A DNA stretch of 64,000 nucleotides, taken from NCBI GenBank assembly GCA_026708185.1, contig JAPOVK010000045.1, positions 124,001-188,000 on the forward strand, read 5' to 3'. Numbering within the stretch: position 1 is the first letter of the stretch; each line of letters starts with the position of its first letter. Made by a program: the position numbers and the translations under genes. The notes below the pieces were generated by a model that ran no database searches, was not told the DNA's origin, and saw only the letters and a list, made by a program, of their open reading frames with translations. Positions 54,502 through 63,217 of the stretch are shown here, piece by piece. This DNA is from Gammaproteobacteria bacterium. Lineage in GTDB: Bacteria > Pseudomonadota > Gammaproteobacteria > Pseudomonadales > Azotimanducaceae.

Positions 54502-54744
54502 ATGTCGAAGGTCTGCGAGGTCACGGGCAAGCGCACGGTGAGTGGCAACAACGTCTCCCATGCGCACAACAAGACGCGGCGCCGGTTCGCGCCCAACCTC
54601 CACTACCACCGGTTCTGGGTTCCGTCCGAGAACCGTTTCGTGCGGCTGCGCGTGTCGGCCGCGGGCATGCGGGTCATCGACAAGAAGGGCATCGAGGCTG
54701 TGCTCAAAGACATCGAGGCACGCCGCCAAGCCGCGGCGCGATAG
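54502..54744 (+). CDS. rpmB: 50S ribosomal protein L28
   Basis: An 80-residue ribosomal protein beginning [20 protein letters not shown], continuing [20 protein letters not shown]. This is the L28 pattern, slightly longer at the C-terminus than usual. The start at 54502 matches the family; an in-frame ATG-less stretch upstream is not part of it. Followed 21 bp later by rpmG. Confidence 0.97.
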   Translation: MSKVCEVTGKRTVSGNNVSHAHNKTRRRFAPNLHYHRFWVPSENRFVRLRVSAAGMRVIDKKGIEAVLKDIEARRQAAAR

Positions 54745-54765
54745 GCGCGGATCAGTGAGGTAGCC

Positions 54766-54921
54766 ATGCGCGACAAGATCAAGCTCGTCTCAAGTGCCGG
54801 TACCGGCCACTACTACACGACCACCAAGAACAAGCGCACCATGGAAGGCAAGCTGGAACTGCGCAAATACGACCCGGTGGTGCGCAAGCACGTGGTCTAC
54901 CGGGAAGAGAAGATCAAGTAG
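54766..54921 (+). CDS. rpmG: 50S ribosomal protein L33
   Basis: A 51-residue ribosomal protein: [20 protein letters not shown], then [20 protein letters not shown] and [11 protein letters not shown]. It lacks the zinc-binding Cys pairs, so it is the zinc-independent L33 form. GAGG stands 7 bases before the ATG. The mutM reading frame begins 16 bases after its stop. Confidence 0.96.
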   Translation: MRDKIKLVSSAGTGHYYTTTKNKRTMEGKLELRKYDPVVRKHVVYREEKIK

Positions 54922-54937
54922 GGTCGCGAGGGCACGC

Positions 54938-55747
54938 CTGCCCGAACTCCCGGAAGTCGAAACCACGCGGCGCGGCCTCGAACCCGTTCTGCGCGGGCGT
55001 CAATTGCGCCGGGTCGTTGTCCGCAACGCCGCGCTGCGCTGGCCGGTCAGGCTCCCGGATTCGATCCGAAATCAGCGCATAAATGCCGTCGAACGACGCG
55101 CCAAGTATCTCTTGGTGCATCTCGACACCGGCGGATTGATCGTCCACCTCGGCATGTCCGGACACCTGTCGGTGGTGCCGACCGGTTCGACGCCAGCCAA
55201 GCACGATCACGTCGACTTCGAGCTCGACGATGCCCGTACCGTGCGCCTGACCGATCCGCGCCGCTTCGGCAGCCTGCACTGGCAACCGCTCCCGGTCGAT
55301 GACCACTGGCTGCTGCGCGACCTCGGCGTCGAGCCCTTGTCCGACGACTTCGACGGCGGCCATCTCGCCGTGCGCGCCCGGGGCCGCCGAGTCGCCGTCA
55401 AGTCGTTCCTCATGGACTCCCGCGTGGTGGTGGGCGTTGGCAACATCTACGCCAACGAGGCGCTTTTCATCGCGGGCATCAGGCCGCGGATCGCGGCGGG
55501 CCGCCTGTCCCGGCCACGGCTGGCGGCGCTTGCCGATGCGGTCAAGGCGACTCTGCAAAGCGCGATCCAAAGCGGCGGCACGACGCTCAGGGACTTCGTC
55601 GGAAGCGATGGGCGGCCGGGCTATTTCGTGCACGAACTGAGCGTTTACGGGCGCGGCGGGGAGCCTTGCCGACGCTGCGACACGATATTGAAGGAGGTCC
55701 GCCTCAACGGGCGAGGAACGGTCTACTGCCCCCGCTGCCAGCACTAG
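54938..55747 (+). CDS. mutM: formamidopyrimidine-DNA glycosylase with CTG start
   Basis: A 269-residue base-excision glycosylase/AP lyase for oxidised purines. The mature N-terminus must be PELPEVETTRRGLEP, because the N-terminal Pro is the catalytic nucleophile; the codon in front of it is CTG (54938-54940), with GAGGG 7 bases upstream and no ATG, GTG or TTG in its place. RRAKYLLVHL supplies the catalytic Lys, GMSGHL, GVGNIYANEALF and the C-terminal zinc finger (CRRC...CPRC) are present. Part of rpmB-rpmG-mutM. Confidence 0.95.
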   Translation: MPELPEVETTRRGLEPVLRGRQLRRVVVRNAALRWPVRLPDSIRNQRINAVERRAKYLLVHLDTGGLIVHLGMSGHLSVVPTGSTPAKHDHVDFELDDARTVRLTDPRRFGSLHWQPLPVDDHWLLRDLGVEPLSDDFDGGHLAVRARGRRVAVKSFLMDSRVVVGVGNIYANEALFIAGIRPRIAAGRLSRPRLAALADAVKATLQSAIQSGGTTLRDFVGSDGRPGYFVHELSVYGRGGEPCRRCDTILKEVRLNGRGTVYCPRCQH

Positions 55748-56213
55748 ACCGCCTAGGTGCCCGCGCATCTTGGCCGACCGGTGAACCTTGGTTCGGGCCG
55801 CGGCCTTTCGCATCGCTAGCCCGCGCATTTCACCCGGAGCCGTGATGTTGCGTTCCATGTGGGCAACTCGTTTTCACATGCGTGTCGACGAGGCACGTCG
55901 GCGTCCCCGGCACGGAGTCGCGGCAACCGGACAGATCATGTGTAGCAAAAAGCGGACAGATCCATTTGCCACCGACAGGGCCGGTCTGACCGGTCTAGCC
56001 CCCTTGCGCCCCGCGTGCGCAAACTGGTAGCGTTAATGGTGAGACACGTTGCGGAGCGAATCCGGCCATCACAGAGCCGGGTTGCCCGTCGAATACAACA
56101 GCCGACAACCCGGGCAAGGGAGTAGCTACCCGAACCCCCGGCGAACAGGCGGGAACACTCCTGCGCTCTGCAGACGTGTCTCAACGGCCCGGTACCGGGT
56201 CGGGGAGACACAA
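55748..56213. other. intergenic islet with palindromes and a possible IS end
   Basis: No gene is supported here. CGGACAGATC occurs twice, 22 bases apart (about 55928-55959), flanking a TGTAGCAAAAAG stretch, resembling the repeated terminus of an insertion sequence; no transposase is present. An 8-bp stem lies at 56077-56084 with 56106-56113. The last 36 bases form the palindrome listed next. Confidence 0.35.
56176..56211 (+). promoter_or_regulatory. hairpin over the ribosome site of the Cys-rich gene
   Basis: gtgtctc (56176-56182) pairs with gagacac (56205-56211); between them cccggtaccggg (56188-56199) is a further 12-base palindrome. The 3' arm contains the GGGGAGA ribosome site and ends two bases before the ATG at 56214, so folding would hide the site. 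Regulation by structure is inference. Confidence 0.4.
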
Positions 56214-56537
56214 ATGGCAAAGAGCTACATCGAAAGCGCGAAGGCGTGGTTTCCACAGTACGTTGCTGAGGTCAACCGTGCGGCGACCGGGGTCATTGGC
56301 CGGGCTGTTGTACCAAAGGCGTTCGCGGTAATGCTAGTCCTGTCTATAGCGATCCCAGCAGCGGCGACGTGCAGGGCATGGATCCCATGGCGAGACCCCG
56401 TAGAGGCGTGTCTTGACAAGTGCGATGTGAACCACTGCGACTGCATGGAGGGTTTCTGGTACATTCCGTTCAGGGGCATTATTTGCGGCCATGACCGGAA
56501 CGTGTGCAGGCTCGAATGCACCGACTACTACCCCTGA
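56214..56537 (+). CDS. small Cys-rich exported or membrane-anchored protein
   Basis: A 107-residue orphan. A polar 40-residue start is followed by the hydrophobic FAVMLVLSIAIPAAATC, a late signal peptide or anchor, and a 55-residue tail with eight Cys in the spacings CRAW, CLDKCDVNHCDCMEG, ICGH, VCRLEC. The Cys pairs suggest disulfides or metal binding. Codon use is less GC-biased than in neighbours. It is followed 20 bp later by a small membrane protein gene with a strong ribosome site. No family recognised; unrelated in sequence to the Cys-rich protein at 14603. Confidence 0.6.
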   Translation: MAKSYIESAKAWFPQYVAEVNRAATGVIGRAVVPKAFAVMLVLSIAIPAAATCRAWIPWRDPVEACLDKCDVNHCDCMEGFWYIPFRGIICGHDRNVCRLECTDYYP

Positions 56538-56557
56538 TGTAAGGAGGAGGAAGGCAA

Positions 56558-56935
56558 ATGACCCCGCTAGTCCGAGCTACCGCGATAGCCTCAGCCGCTG
56601 TGGCCGCATTCTTCCTGTCCATGGTGGTTGTCGTGATCGCGATTCGATCTGAGCCGATTGCGTTCATCGTGGCAATCCCGGCTACCCTTGTTACGACTTG
56701 GCTGTGCTGGCGATTCTTCACGGAGAGCAGAGTCTGGCCGGGCGGGCTAGCGGTGGGCGCCTTTCTCTTTCTTGCCGTCTTCTACGCTCAATCGCTCTGG
56801 GCTTACTGGTCTGATGCGTTGTACGCGCCTTGGGCCGAGTTCACCCTCGCAATTGCGTCGATGTTGCTCGCTATAGGCGTTGCTGTGATCGGTGGCACTC
56901 TGTTCTGCCGCAAGGCTCGTCAGCTTCCGAGCTGA
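56558..56935 (+). CDS. small integral membrane protein
   Basis: A 125-residue protein of four predicted TM helices (VRATAIASAAVAAFFLSMVV; PIAFIVAIPATLVTTWLC; GLAVGAFLFLAVFYAQSL; FTLAIASMLLAIGVAVIGGT) with short loops and a basic C-terminus. AAGGAGGAGGAAGG lies just before its ATG. It forms a pair with the Cys-rich gene upstream. No family recognised. Confidence 0.65.
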   Translation: MTPLVRATAIASAAVAAFFLSMVVVVIAIRSEPIAFIVAIPATLVTTWLCWRFFTESRVWPGGLAVGAFLFLAVFYAQSLWAYWSDALYAPWAEFTLAIASMLLAIGVAVIGGTLFCRKARQLPS

Positions 56936-57074
56936 ACGGTGCCAATGGAGGTTGGGCACCCGGCTCACCTGTGACATTCGCTCGTCAGACGCCACGTTCG
57001 GCGTCCGTACTTCACGGCCATCAGGTTTCGGAATGGCGAGGACGTACCGCTCAGATCTTGGCCGGCACTCCGAT

Positions 57075-57554
57075 TCACACCCCCCCGTCCCGGTAGTACT
57101 CCGCAACGGCCGGGTGGACGAACTCGTCGATGTTGCCGCCGAGGCCCGCGATCTCGCGAACTCGCGAGGAGCTTAAGAAGGACCATTGCCTCGACGTGGG
57201 TAGCAGGACGTATTCAAGGTCCGGGTCCATCTCCCGGTTCATCGTGATCATCTGGTATTCGTAGTCGAAATCGGAAATCGTGCGCAGTCCGCGGACGATG
57301 AAGCGGGTGTCCTTGGAGCGGACGTAGTCGACGAGCAGGACGTTGAAGCCATCCACCTCGACGCGGTCGCCGAACTCTGCGAGCGCTGCCCGGCACAGTT
57401 GGATCCGATCCGCCAGATAGGTCGACGGATCCTTGTCGGACGATGTGCCGACGGCGACGATCACCTTGTCGAAGAGGCCCAGGGCGCGCTCAACGATGTC
57501 CTGGTGGCCGTAGGTGATGGGATTGAAACTGCCGGGGTAGACGACGCTCGTCAT
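57075..57554 (-). CDS. coaD: phosphopantetheine adenylyltransferase
   Basis: A 159-residue enzyme of CoA synthesis that adds AMP to 4'-phosphopantetheine. VVYPGSFNPITYGHQDIVER holds the T/HxGH nucleotide site, RFIVRGLRTISDFDYEYQMI and LLPTSRQWSFLSSSRVREIA are diagnostic. It normally follows rsmD; here an AAA_14 ATPase gene lies between the two. Confidence 0.96.
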   Translation of the reverse strand: MTSVVYPGSFNPITYGHQDIVERALGLFDKVIVAVGTSSDKDPSTYLADRIQLCRAALAEFGDRVEVDGFNVLLVDYVRSKDTRFIVRGLRTISDFDYEYQMITMNREMDPDLEYVLLPTSRQWSFLSSSRVREIAGLGGNIDEFVHPAVAEYYRDGGV

Positions 57555-57649
57555 CGCGCTTCCGTGGCGCTTGAGGTGGTCGGGATGTTAGCCCGGACTA
57601 GCCGGCCTTGTCCCGTCGCGCGCTTGGGGGAGCGAGCTTGGCCAGAACA

Positions 57650-58798
57650 CTATGCCGGGCCGACAATGTACTCGAGGTAGTTGGCGGGACTCACCACATC
57701 GAACGTACTGTGTGGATAGCTTTTCGTCCAAGCCTTCGGGGCACGCGCATTGGCCTTCGGCGACCACTTGATCTCGAAGCCGTGCAGTGCGCCGCCGTGC
57801 TCTTCGACGAGATCGACTTCCTGCTGGTCGTATGTGCGCCAGAAATAGCCCTCGGCTAGGCGACCGGTGTAGAGGTTGTACTTCAGGCGCTCCACCTGGA
57901 TGTAGTTCTCCCACAATGCACCGACGTCATCGCGTAGGCCAAGCGGATTGAAGTTGTTGATCACGGCGTTGCGGATGCCGTTGTCATAGAAGTAGTAGCG
58001 ACGACTCTTGACGATTTCCTTGCGCTGGTTGCGGCTGAAACCCATCCGGCTGAAGACCACGAAGGTCTTCTCCAGGAGGTCGAGGTAACGCTGGACCGTG
58101 TTCTTGCCCATGCTGAGCTGATTGCCGAGTTCCGATATCGAACTGTCGCGACCGATTTGGAACGCGAGCAGTTGCAGTAGGCGGAGCAGCTTGTCCGGAT
58201 GGCGGATGCCCTCGAGCGCGAGAATGTCCTTGAAAAGGTAGGCGCCGGCCAATTCCTTTAGGTAGACCTCCCGGTCCTCGGCACCGGATGCCAGGACGAC
58301 CTCGGGGTAGGAACCGTAGATCATCCGCGCGTCGAGTTGCGCGCGAGTCTCGTGCGCGGCCTCGCGGGACTTAAGCTCGAGTTGGGCGAACGGCAAGAGC
58401 AGGAGCGTGACCTTGCGGCCTGTCAACGGTTCACCAGTTTGCTGCGCCAGCTCGAACGAGGACGACCCTGTCGCAACGATGCGCAAGCCCTCGACGTGAT
58501 CGGCAAGCAGCTTCAGATTGAGCCCAATCTGCGGGACGTGTTGCGCCTCGTCGACGATGAGGGTCTGGTGTTTGCCGACCATCGCGCGAAGCGCGGTGAC
58601 CGATTGGCTGGCGAGAAACTCGCGGGCGCTCAAGTCTTCGCCGGATACGACCAGTGCTTGAGGATCGTCTTCTTGCACGAACCGCTGGACCAACGTGGTC
58701 TTTCCGACCCGCCGTGGTCCGTAGAGGACGACCACCTTGTTTGGCGCGAGGAGCCGACGGAGCCTCGTCAGTTGCGCTTGAGGGATGTAGTCGGCCAT
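57650..58798 (-). CDS. AAA_14/DUF4143 ATP-binding protein 2
   Basis: A 382-residue P-loop protein: Walker A LYGPRRVGKTTLVQRF near residue 25, Walker B TLIVDEAQHVPQIG, the sensor IVATGSSSFELAQQ, a winged-helix stretch ISELGNQLSMGKNTVQRYLD and a C-terminal QQEVDLVEEHGGALHGFEIK with the nuclease-like E-x-K. It is a distant paralogue of the protein at 44589. Its AT-rich upstream region and its position between coaD and rsmD suggest insertion into a conserved gene pair. Confidence 0.9.
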   Translation of the reverse strand: MADYIPQAQLTRLRRLLAPNKVVVLYGPRRVGKTTLVQRFVQEDDPQALVVSGEDLSAREFLASQSVTALRAMVGKHQTLIVDEAQHVPQIGLNLKLLADHVEGLRIVATGSSSFELAQQTGEPLTGRKVTLLLLPFAQLELKSREAAHETRAQLDARMIYGSYPEVVLASGAEDREVYLKELAGAYLFKDILALEGIRHPDKLLRLLQLLAFQIGRDSSISELGNQLSMGKNTVQRYLDLLEKTFVVFSRMGFSRNQRKEIVKSRRYYFYDNGIRNAVINNFNPLGLRDDVGALWENYIQVERLKYNLYTGRLAEGYFWRTYDQQEVDLVEEHGGALHGFEIKWSPKANARAPKAWTKSYPHSTFDVVSPANYLEYIVGPA

Positions 58799-58832
58799 AA
58801 ACAGACCGAATTAATGTAAATTCAGCCTGTAG

Positions 58833-58861
58833 TGTATACCATATTTGTCTAAATTCAGTCA
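58833..58861 (-). promoter_or_regulatory. sigma70-like promoter of the AAA_14 gene
   Basis: On the minus strand TGACTG and TATACA are separated by 17 bases, about 35 bases before the start codon, in the only strongly AT-rich stretch of the region. The 9-mer taaattcag occurs twice around it (once each side), a possible operator. Confidence 0.45.
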
Positions 58862-58879
58862 GTTCACAGTCGGTTGAGC

Positions 58880-59458
58880 CTATTGGTGACGCCGCAGTAG
58901 GCGAAAGTGGGAGGCGCCCGCATGCGACTGGCGGGTCGTCATCAGGCCTGTCACCTGTTCGATCCGGCCCGGGTCGAAATCCGCGTCGGCCTCGACGTAG
59001 ATCGCGCCGTCAGCGGCCAGTCTGGCAGCGGCTTCGGGCAATGCGGCGTCGAGCAGAGGGGTCCCGAAGGGCGGATCGAGAAACACCACGTCCCAGCGTT
59101 CGTCCTCCCGGCGGCGACGCAGCCAGCGCACACCGTTCCCCCGGTGGACGTCGGCCGCGGCCTCGAGTTCGTCTCGGTGGCGGCGGAGCAACCGGCACGC
59201 CGAGGCGTCGTCATCGACCAGCACCGCGTGCGCCGCGCCGCGCGACAGCGCTTCGAAGCCCAGCACGCCCGTGCCGGCGAAAAGGTCGAGGATCCGCGCC
59301 CCGGGAAGGTCGGCGGCCAGCCAGTTGAACACCGTGACGCGCGCCCGATCCGGCGTCGGCCGGATCGCCGCGCTGGCGACGGCGAGCTTTCGCCCCCTCC
59401 ACTTACCGCCGATAATGCGGACGCGATTGATCGGTCTGCGAGCGGGGCTGCGGCCCAT
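58880..59458 (-). CDS. rsmD: 16S rRNA (guanine966-N2)-methyltransferase
   Basis: A 192-residue methyltransferase. VRIIGGKWRGRKLAV, RPTPDRARVTVFNWL, the SAM motif ILDLFAGTGVLGFEALSRGA and the catalytic VVFLDPPFGTP are all as in RsmD. It methylates G966 of 16S rRNA during 30S assembly. It is divergent from ftsY, the usual gammaproteobacterial layout. Confidence 0.95.
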   Translation of the reverse strand: MGRSPARRPINRVRIIGGKWRGRKLAVASAAIRPTPDRARVTVFNWLAADLPGARILDLFAGTGVLGFEALSRGAAHAVLVDDDASACRLLRRHRDELEAAADVHRGNGVRWLRRRREDERWDVVFLDPPFGTPLLDAALPEAAARLAADGAIYVEADADFDPGRIEQVTGLMTTRQSHAGASHFRLLRRHQ

Positions 59459-59541
59459 CAGGGACCTCCGAACCAGGCCGGCCAGAGATCCTGTTCAACC
59501 GCAAATGATGAACCGCGGTCAAGCGAAATAGCGCGAGGCAT

Positions 59542-60528
59542 ATGTCGATCATGTGGAAACGGGCGCCAAAAGCAAACGCCGAGGGTGGTCAGCGCGCCAA
59601 AGATGCCGAGCCTTCGCTGTGGTCGCGCCTCAACCGGTCGCTTGCCAAGACGCGCAACCAGATCGCGACCGGCGTCGGCGACCTCTTGCTCGGTGCCCGC
59701 GAGATCGACGCCGACGTGCTCGACGAGCTTGAAACCGGCCTCTTGGTCGCCGACGTCGGCGTGGACGCCACGGAACGCATCATGGCGTCACTCAAGGCCC
59801 GCGTCAGCCGGCGCGAGCTCGGCGATACGCAGGCCTTGCACGCGGCCCTCGCGGACGAGTTGACCGACATGCTCAACCCGGTGGCGGAACCGTTCACGGT
59901 CGGCGCGGAGCGACCGTTCGTGGTGCTCGTCGTCGGCGTCAACGGCGCGGGCAAGACGACGCTCATCGGCAAGCTGGCGGCGAAACTCGGTGAGCAGGGG
60001 TTTTCCGTTCTGCTCGCCGCCGGCGATACGTTCCGGGCCGCCGCGATCGAACAGTTGACGGCGTGGGGCGAGCGCAACGCGGTGCCCGTGATCGCGCAAC
60101 GCCAAGGTGCGGACAGCGCCTCGGTGATCTACGACGCGATCCAGGCGGCCAAAGCCCGGAACGTCGACGTCGTCCTGGCGGATACGGCCGGGCGTCTGCA
60201 GGCAAAGGTTGGCCTGATGACGGAACTCAACAAGATCAAGCGGGTCATGGGGCGGCTGGACAGCGGGGCTCCGCATGAAGTCCTCCTCGTGCTCGACGCC
60301 GGCGTCGGGCAGAACGCGCTCAAGCAGGTGGCGGAGTTCGACAAGGCGGTTGGCTTGACCTCGCTTGCGGTGACCAAGCTCGACGGCACCGCGAAGGCCG
60401 GCGTCATCCTAGCCGTCGCCGCAGCGACCGGGCTGCCCGTGCGCTTCGTAGGAGTAGGCGAAGGGGTGGACGACCTCGCAACCTTCGAGCCGCGGCCCTT
60501 CGTGGACGCGCTGCTGGCAGCGCCTTAG
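59542..60528 (+). CDS. ftsY: signal recognition particle receptor FtsY
   Basis: A 328-residue GTPase that docks SRP-ribosome complexes at the membrane. It has a short acidic/polar start rather than the long A domain of E. coli, then the N domain (LGAREIDADVLDELETGLLV) and the G domain: GVNGAGKTTLIGKLA, AAGDTFRAAAIEQL, DVVLADTAGRLQ and TKLDGTAKAG. First gene of ftsY-ftsE-ftsX. Confidence 0.96.
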   Translation: MSIMWKRAPKANAEGGQRAKDAEPSLWSRLNRSLAKTRNQIATGVGDLLLGAREIDADVLDELETGLLVADVGVDATERIMASLKARVSRRELGDTQALHAALADELTDMLNPVAEPFTVGAERPFVVLVVGVNGAGKTTLIGKLAAKLGEQGFSVLLAAGDTFRAAAIEQLTAWGERNAVPVIAQRQGADSASVIYDAIQAAKARNVDVVLADTAGRLQAKVGLMTELNKIKRVMGRLDSGAPHEVLLVLDAGVGQNALKQVAEFDKAVGLTSLAVTKLDGTAKAGVILAVAAATGLPVRFVGVGEGVDDLATFEPRPFVDALLAAP

Positions 60529-60537
60529 GTTCCTGCC

Positions 60538-61209
60538 GTGCCGGGCATCGAGTTCAGTCATGTCGTCATGCGCTACGACAATGGCACCGAGGCTTTGCGG
60601 GATGTCAATGTCGTGATTCCGGAAGGTTCGATGCTGTTCCTGAGCGGTCATTCCGGTGCCGGCAAGAGCACCTTCCTGAGGCTCGTGCTGCGTCTCGAGT
60701 CGCTCACGCGCGGCCGGATCCTGATCAACGACGTGGACATCTCTCGGTTGGCGCGCCGCCGTATCCCGGCCTATCGACGCCATCTGGGCGTCGTCTTCCA
60801 GGACCACCAACTGCTGCCGATGCGAACCGTGTACGACAACGTGGCGCTGCCGCTCCGTGTTGCCCGGGTGCGTGAGCGCGAGATCGGCCGCCGCGTGCGG
60901 GCCGCGTTGTCGAGCGTTGAGTTGCTCGACAAGGACCGCGTCCTCCCGGGTGCCCTTTCGGCCGGTGAGCGGCAACGTGTCGGCATCGCCCGAGCAGTCG
61001 TCAACCGTCCCAAGGTGCTCTTGGCGGACGAGCCGACGGGCAATCTCGACCCCGCGCTGTCTGAGAGCGTGATGAGCCTGTTCCGCATCTTCAGGAGCCT
61101 CGGGGCAACCGTGATCGTCGCCAGCCACGACACCGGGCTCATTTCCGGTATGGGCGAACGCATCGTCGAACTCGCCGACGGGCGGCTTGTCGGCGACAGC
61201 GCCGCGTAG
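60538..61209 (+). CDS. ftsE: cell division ATP-binding protein FtsE
   Basis: A 223-residue ABC ATPase that with FtsX activates septal peptidoglycan hydrolases. Walker A FLSGHSGAGKSTFLRLVLR, Q-loop VVFQDHQLLPMRTVYDNVAL, signature ALSAGERQRVGIARAVV and Walker B VLLADEPTGNLDP are present. The start is GTG (60538), 9 bp after ftsY. Confidence 0.96.
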   Translation: MPGIEFSHVVMRYDNGTEALRDVNVVIPEGSMLFLSGHSGAGKSTFLRLVLRLESLTRGRILINDVDISRLARRRIPAYRRHLGVVFQDHQLLPMRTVYDNVALPLRVARVREREIGRRVRAALSSVELLDKDRVLPGALSAGERQRVGIARAVVNRPKVLLADEPTGNLDPALSESVMSLFRIFRSLGATVIVASHDTGLISGMGERIVELADGRLVGDSAA

Positions 61210-61215
61210 TTTGCG

Positions 61216-62211
61216 ATGACCATGGACACGCAGCGCGGCCGGACAGATCCCCGGACCGCACGCCGCCCCAAGGAAGTGTGGCCCGCAGCCTCTGGTGCGC
61301 TTCGGAGCGTATGGCTGGAGCGCGCGCGCGTTGCCGGAGAGAGCATCGCCTACGTCGGCCAGCGTTGGCCCACGACCGTGGTCGTATGGTTGCTCATCGG
61401 GGCTGCACTCGCACTTCCCGCCGCACTCTACTTGGTGGAGTCCAACCTGTCCCGCGCCGCCGGGGAGTGGCAAGGCCGGCCCGGGTTCTCGGTGTATTTC
61501 GAGCCGGGCTTGGACGCGTCCGTGTCGACCGGTTTGGCGGCTCGGTTGCGCGCGGAACCGGACGTTTCCGGCGTGCGACTGATCACGCCGGAGCAGGCGC
61601 TGGCCGAATTGCGCGGCCAGACCGGGCTGCGCGATGCCGTCGAGGTCTTCGATGGACTGGAGCGCAATCCGTTGCCGGTCACCATCCGCGCCACCTTGGC
61701 GCTCGGGAGCTCGCCCGACCGACTCCTGGCGATCGCCGAGTCGGCCGGGATGCAAGCCGGTGTCGCCGAGGTCGTAATCGAGAAGACGTGGCTCGAGCGC
61801 TTGGCGGCGATCCGCGACGTGATCCGCCGGATTGCAGTGATTGTCGCGGCGCTCTTGGGGGTGAGCGCGGTGTTGATCTCTGCGGCCTCGGTGCGGCTCG
61901 CCATTGCGGCACGCCTGGCCGAGCGGGAGGTGCTGGCGCTGGTTGGTGCCGACGCCCGTTTCATCCGCCGGCCGTTTCTCTATCTCGGCTTTCTCTACGG
62001 AATCGGCGGTGCTGTGGTCGCGGCGGCGCTGCTGGCCGCTGCGCTGATGGCCCTCGAAGCGCCGTTGACCAGGTTGTTCGCCAGCTACGGCGTGGACTTG
62101 CATTTGTCGGGATTCGACCCCATGTTCCTGGGTGTGCTGCTGGGCTGCGGCGCCGTGCTGGGCGCGCTAGGTGCGCGGCTCGCGGCGGCGCAATCGGACC
62201 GACCACCGTGA
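61216..62211 (+). CDS. ftsX: cell division permease FtsX
   Basis: A 331-residue inner-membrane protein with four TM helices: one after the N-terminal 60 residues (TTVVVWLLIGAALALPAALY), then a periplasmic domain with FSVYFEPGLD and LITPEQALAELRGQTG, and three C-terminal helices (VIVAALLGVSAVLISAASVR; LGFLYGIGGAVVAAALLAAA; MFLGVLLGCGAVLGALGARL). It starts 6 bp after ftsE. Confidence 0.94.
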   Translation: MTMDTQRGRTDPRTARRPKEVWPAASGALRSVWLERARVAGESIAYVGQRWPTTVVVWLLIGAALALPAALYLVESNLSRAAGEWQGRPGFSVYFEPGLDASVSTGLAARLRAEPDVSGVRLITPEQALAELRGQTGLRDAVEVFDGLERNPLPVTIRATLALGSSPDRLLAIAESAGMQAGVAEVVIEKTWLERLAAIRDVIRRIAVIVAALLGVSAVLISAASVRLAIAARLAEREVLALVGADARFIRRPFLYLGFLYGIGGAVVAAALLAAALMALEAPLTRLFASYGVDLHLSGFDPMFLGVLLGCGAVLGALGARLAAAQSDRPP

Positions 62212-62218
62212 TCAGCGG

Positions 62219-62248
62219 TTAGCAGCGAAGGAACTAGAGTGCTAAAAT
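62219..62248 (+). promoter_or_regulatory. sigma70-like promoter of rpoH
   Basis: TTAGCA and TAAAAT are separated by 18 bases in the short ftsX-rpoH gap, 68 bases before the rpoH start. The leader is long enough to fold, as in other rpoH messages, but no specific thermosensor could be drawn with confidence. Confidence 0.45.
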
Positions 62249-62316
62249 GCGGTCGAAGTGTTACCGCAGGTAGCAAACAGGCGCGGGCACTGCCGCGCTT
62301 GAGGGAGGTAGGAAGG

Positions 62317-63177
62317 ATGAACACCAATGTCCTGTCGATCGCGAGTCTCTCGCCGGGCCGCGACTTGGAGACCTACATTCAGACCATCAACGCGTTCCCG
62401 ATCCTAAGTCCCGAGGAGGAGCGCGCGTTGGCGGAACGCTTCTACCACGAAGACGACCTCGATGCGGCCCGCGAACTCGTCTTGAGCCACCTGCGCTTCG
62501 TCGTCCACCTCGCACGCAGTTACTCCGGCTACGGATTGGCCCAGGCGGATCTGATCCAGGAAGGCAACGTCGGCTTGATGAAGGCCATCAAGCGTTTCGA
62601 TCCGAACGTCGGCGTCCGGCTCGTGTCCTTCGCCGTGCACTGGATCCGCGCCGAGATGCACGAATTCATCCTCCGCAACTGGCGCATCGTCAAGGTCGCC
62701 ACGACCAAGGCGCAACGCAAGCTGTTCTTCAACCTGCGCAGCAACAAGAAGAAGCTCGGTTGGCTGAACGACGCCGAGACCCGGGCCATCGCCCATGACC
62801 TCGGGGTCACGCCGGCGGCGGTCACCCAGATGGAAGGTCGCTTGTCGTCCCGCGACGTGGCCTTCGACGGCCATGCCGACGACGACGCCGACGAGGCGCC
62901 GCTGGCACCGGCCTACTATCTCGAGGACACCAGTGCGAACCCGGTGGACCTGGTCGCCGATGCGGATGCCGCCAGGACCGCATCGCGGCAACTCGCCGAG
63001 GCCATCAGGACATTGGACGACCGGGCGCGCGACATCCTCGAGTCGCGCTGGCTGCGCGACGACAAGCTGACCCTCATGGAGTTGGCCGAACGCTACGGCG
63101 TGTCTGCCGAGCGGATCCGGCAGTTGGAGCGCAACGCCATGAAGAAGCTAAGGAAGCACATCGACGCCGACGCCTGA
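62317..63177 (+). CDS. rpoH: heat-shock sigma factor RpoH (sigma32)
   Basis: A 286-residue sigma70-family factor. Region 1.2/2: [60 protein letters not shown] and [20 protein letters not shown]. The RpoH box region [10 protein letters not shown] (QRKLFFNLR) is present, and region 4 reads [20 protein letters not shown]. It directs heat-shock gene expression. The start at 62317 has GGAAGG just upstream; the frame extends further but is not family-like. Confidence 0.96.
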   Translation: MNTNVLSIASLSPGRDLETYIQTINAFPILSPEEERALAERFYHEDDLDAARELVLSHLRFVVHLARSYSGYGLAQADLIQEGNVGLMKAIKRFDPNVGVRLVSFAVHWIRAEMHEFILRNWRIVKVATTKAQRKLFFNLRSNKKKLGWLNDAETRAIAHDLGVTPAAVTQMEGRLSSRDVAFDGHADDDADEAPLAPAYYLEDTSANPVDLVADADAARTASRQLAEAIRTLDDRARDILESRWLRDDKLTLMELAERYGVSAERIRQLERNAMKKLRKHIDADA

Positions 63178-63217
63178 GGCGACGCCGACGCGCGTCTACC
63201 TACGACGTCGGGGCCGG

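Noticed and set aside
60409-62103. 564-codon open frame on the minus strand
   Set aside because: Antisense to ftsE and ftsX, both recognised without doubt.
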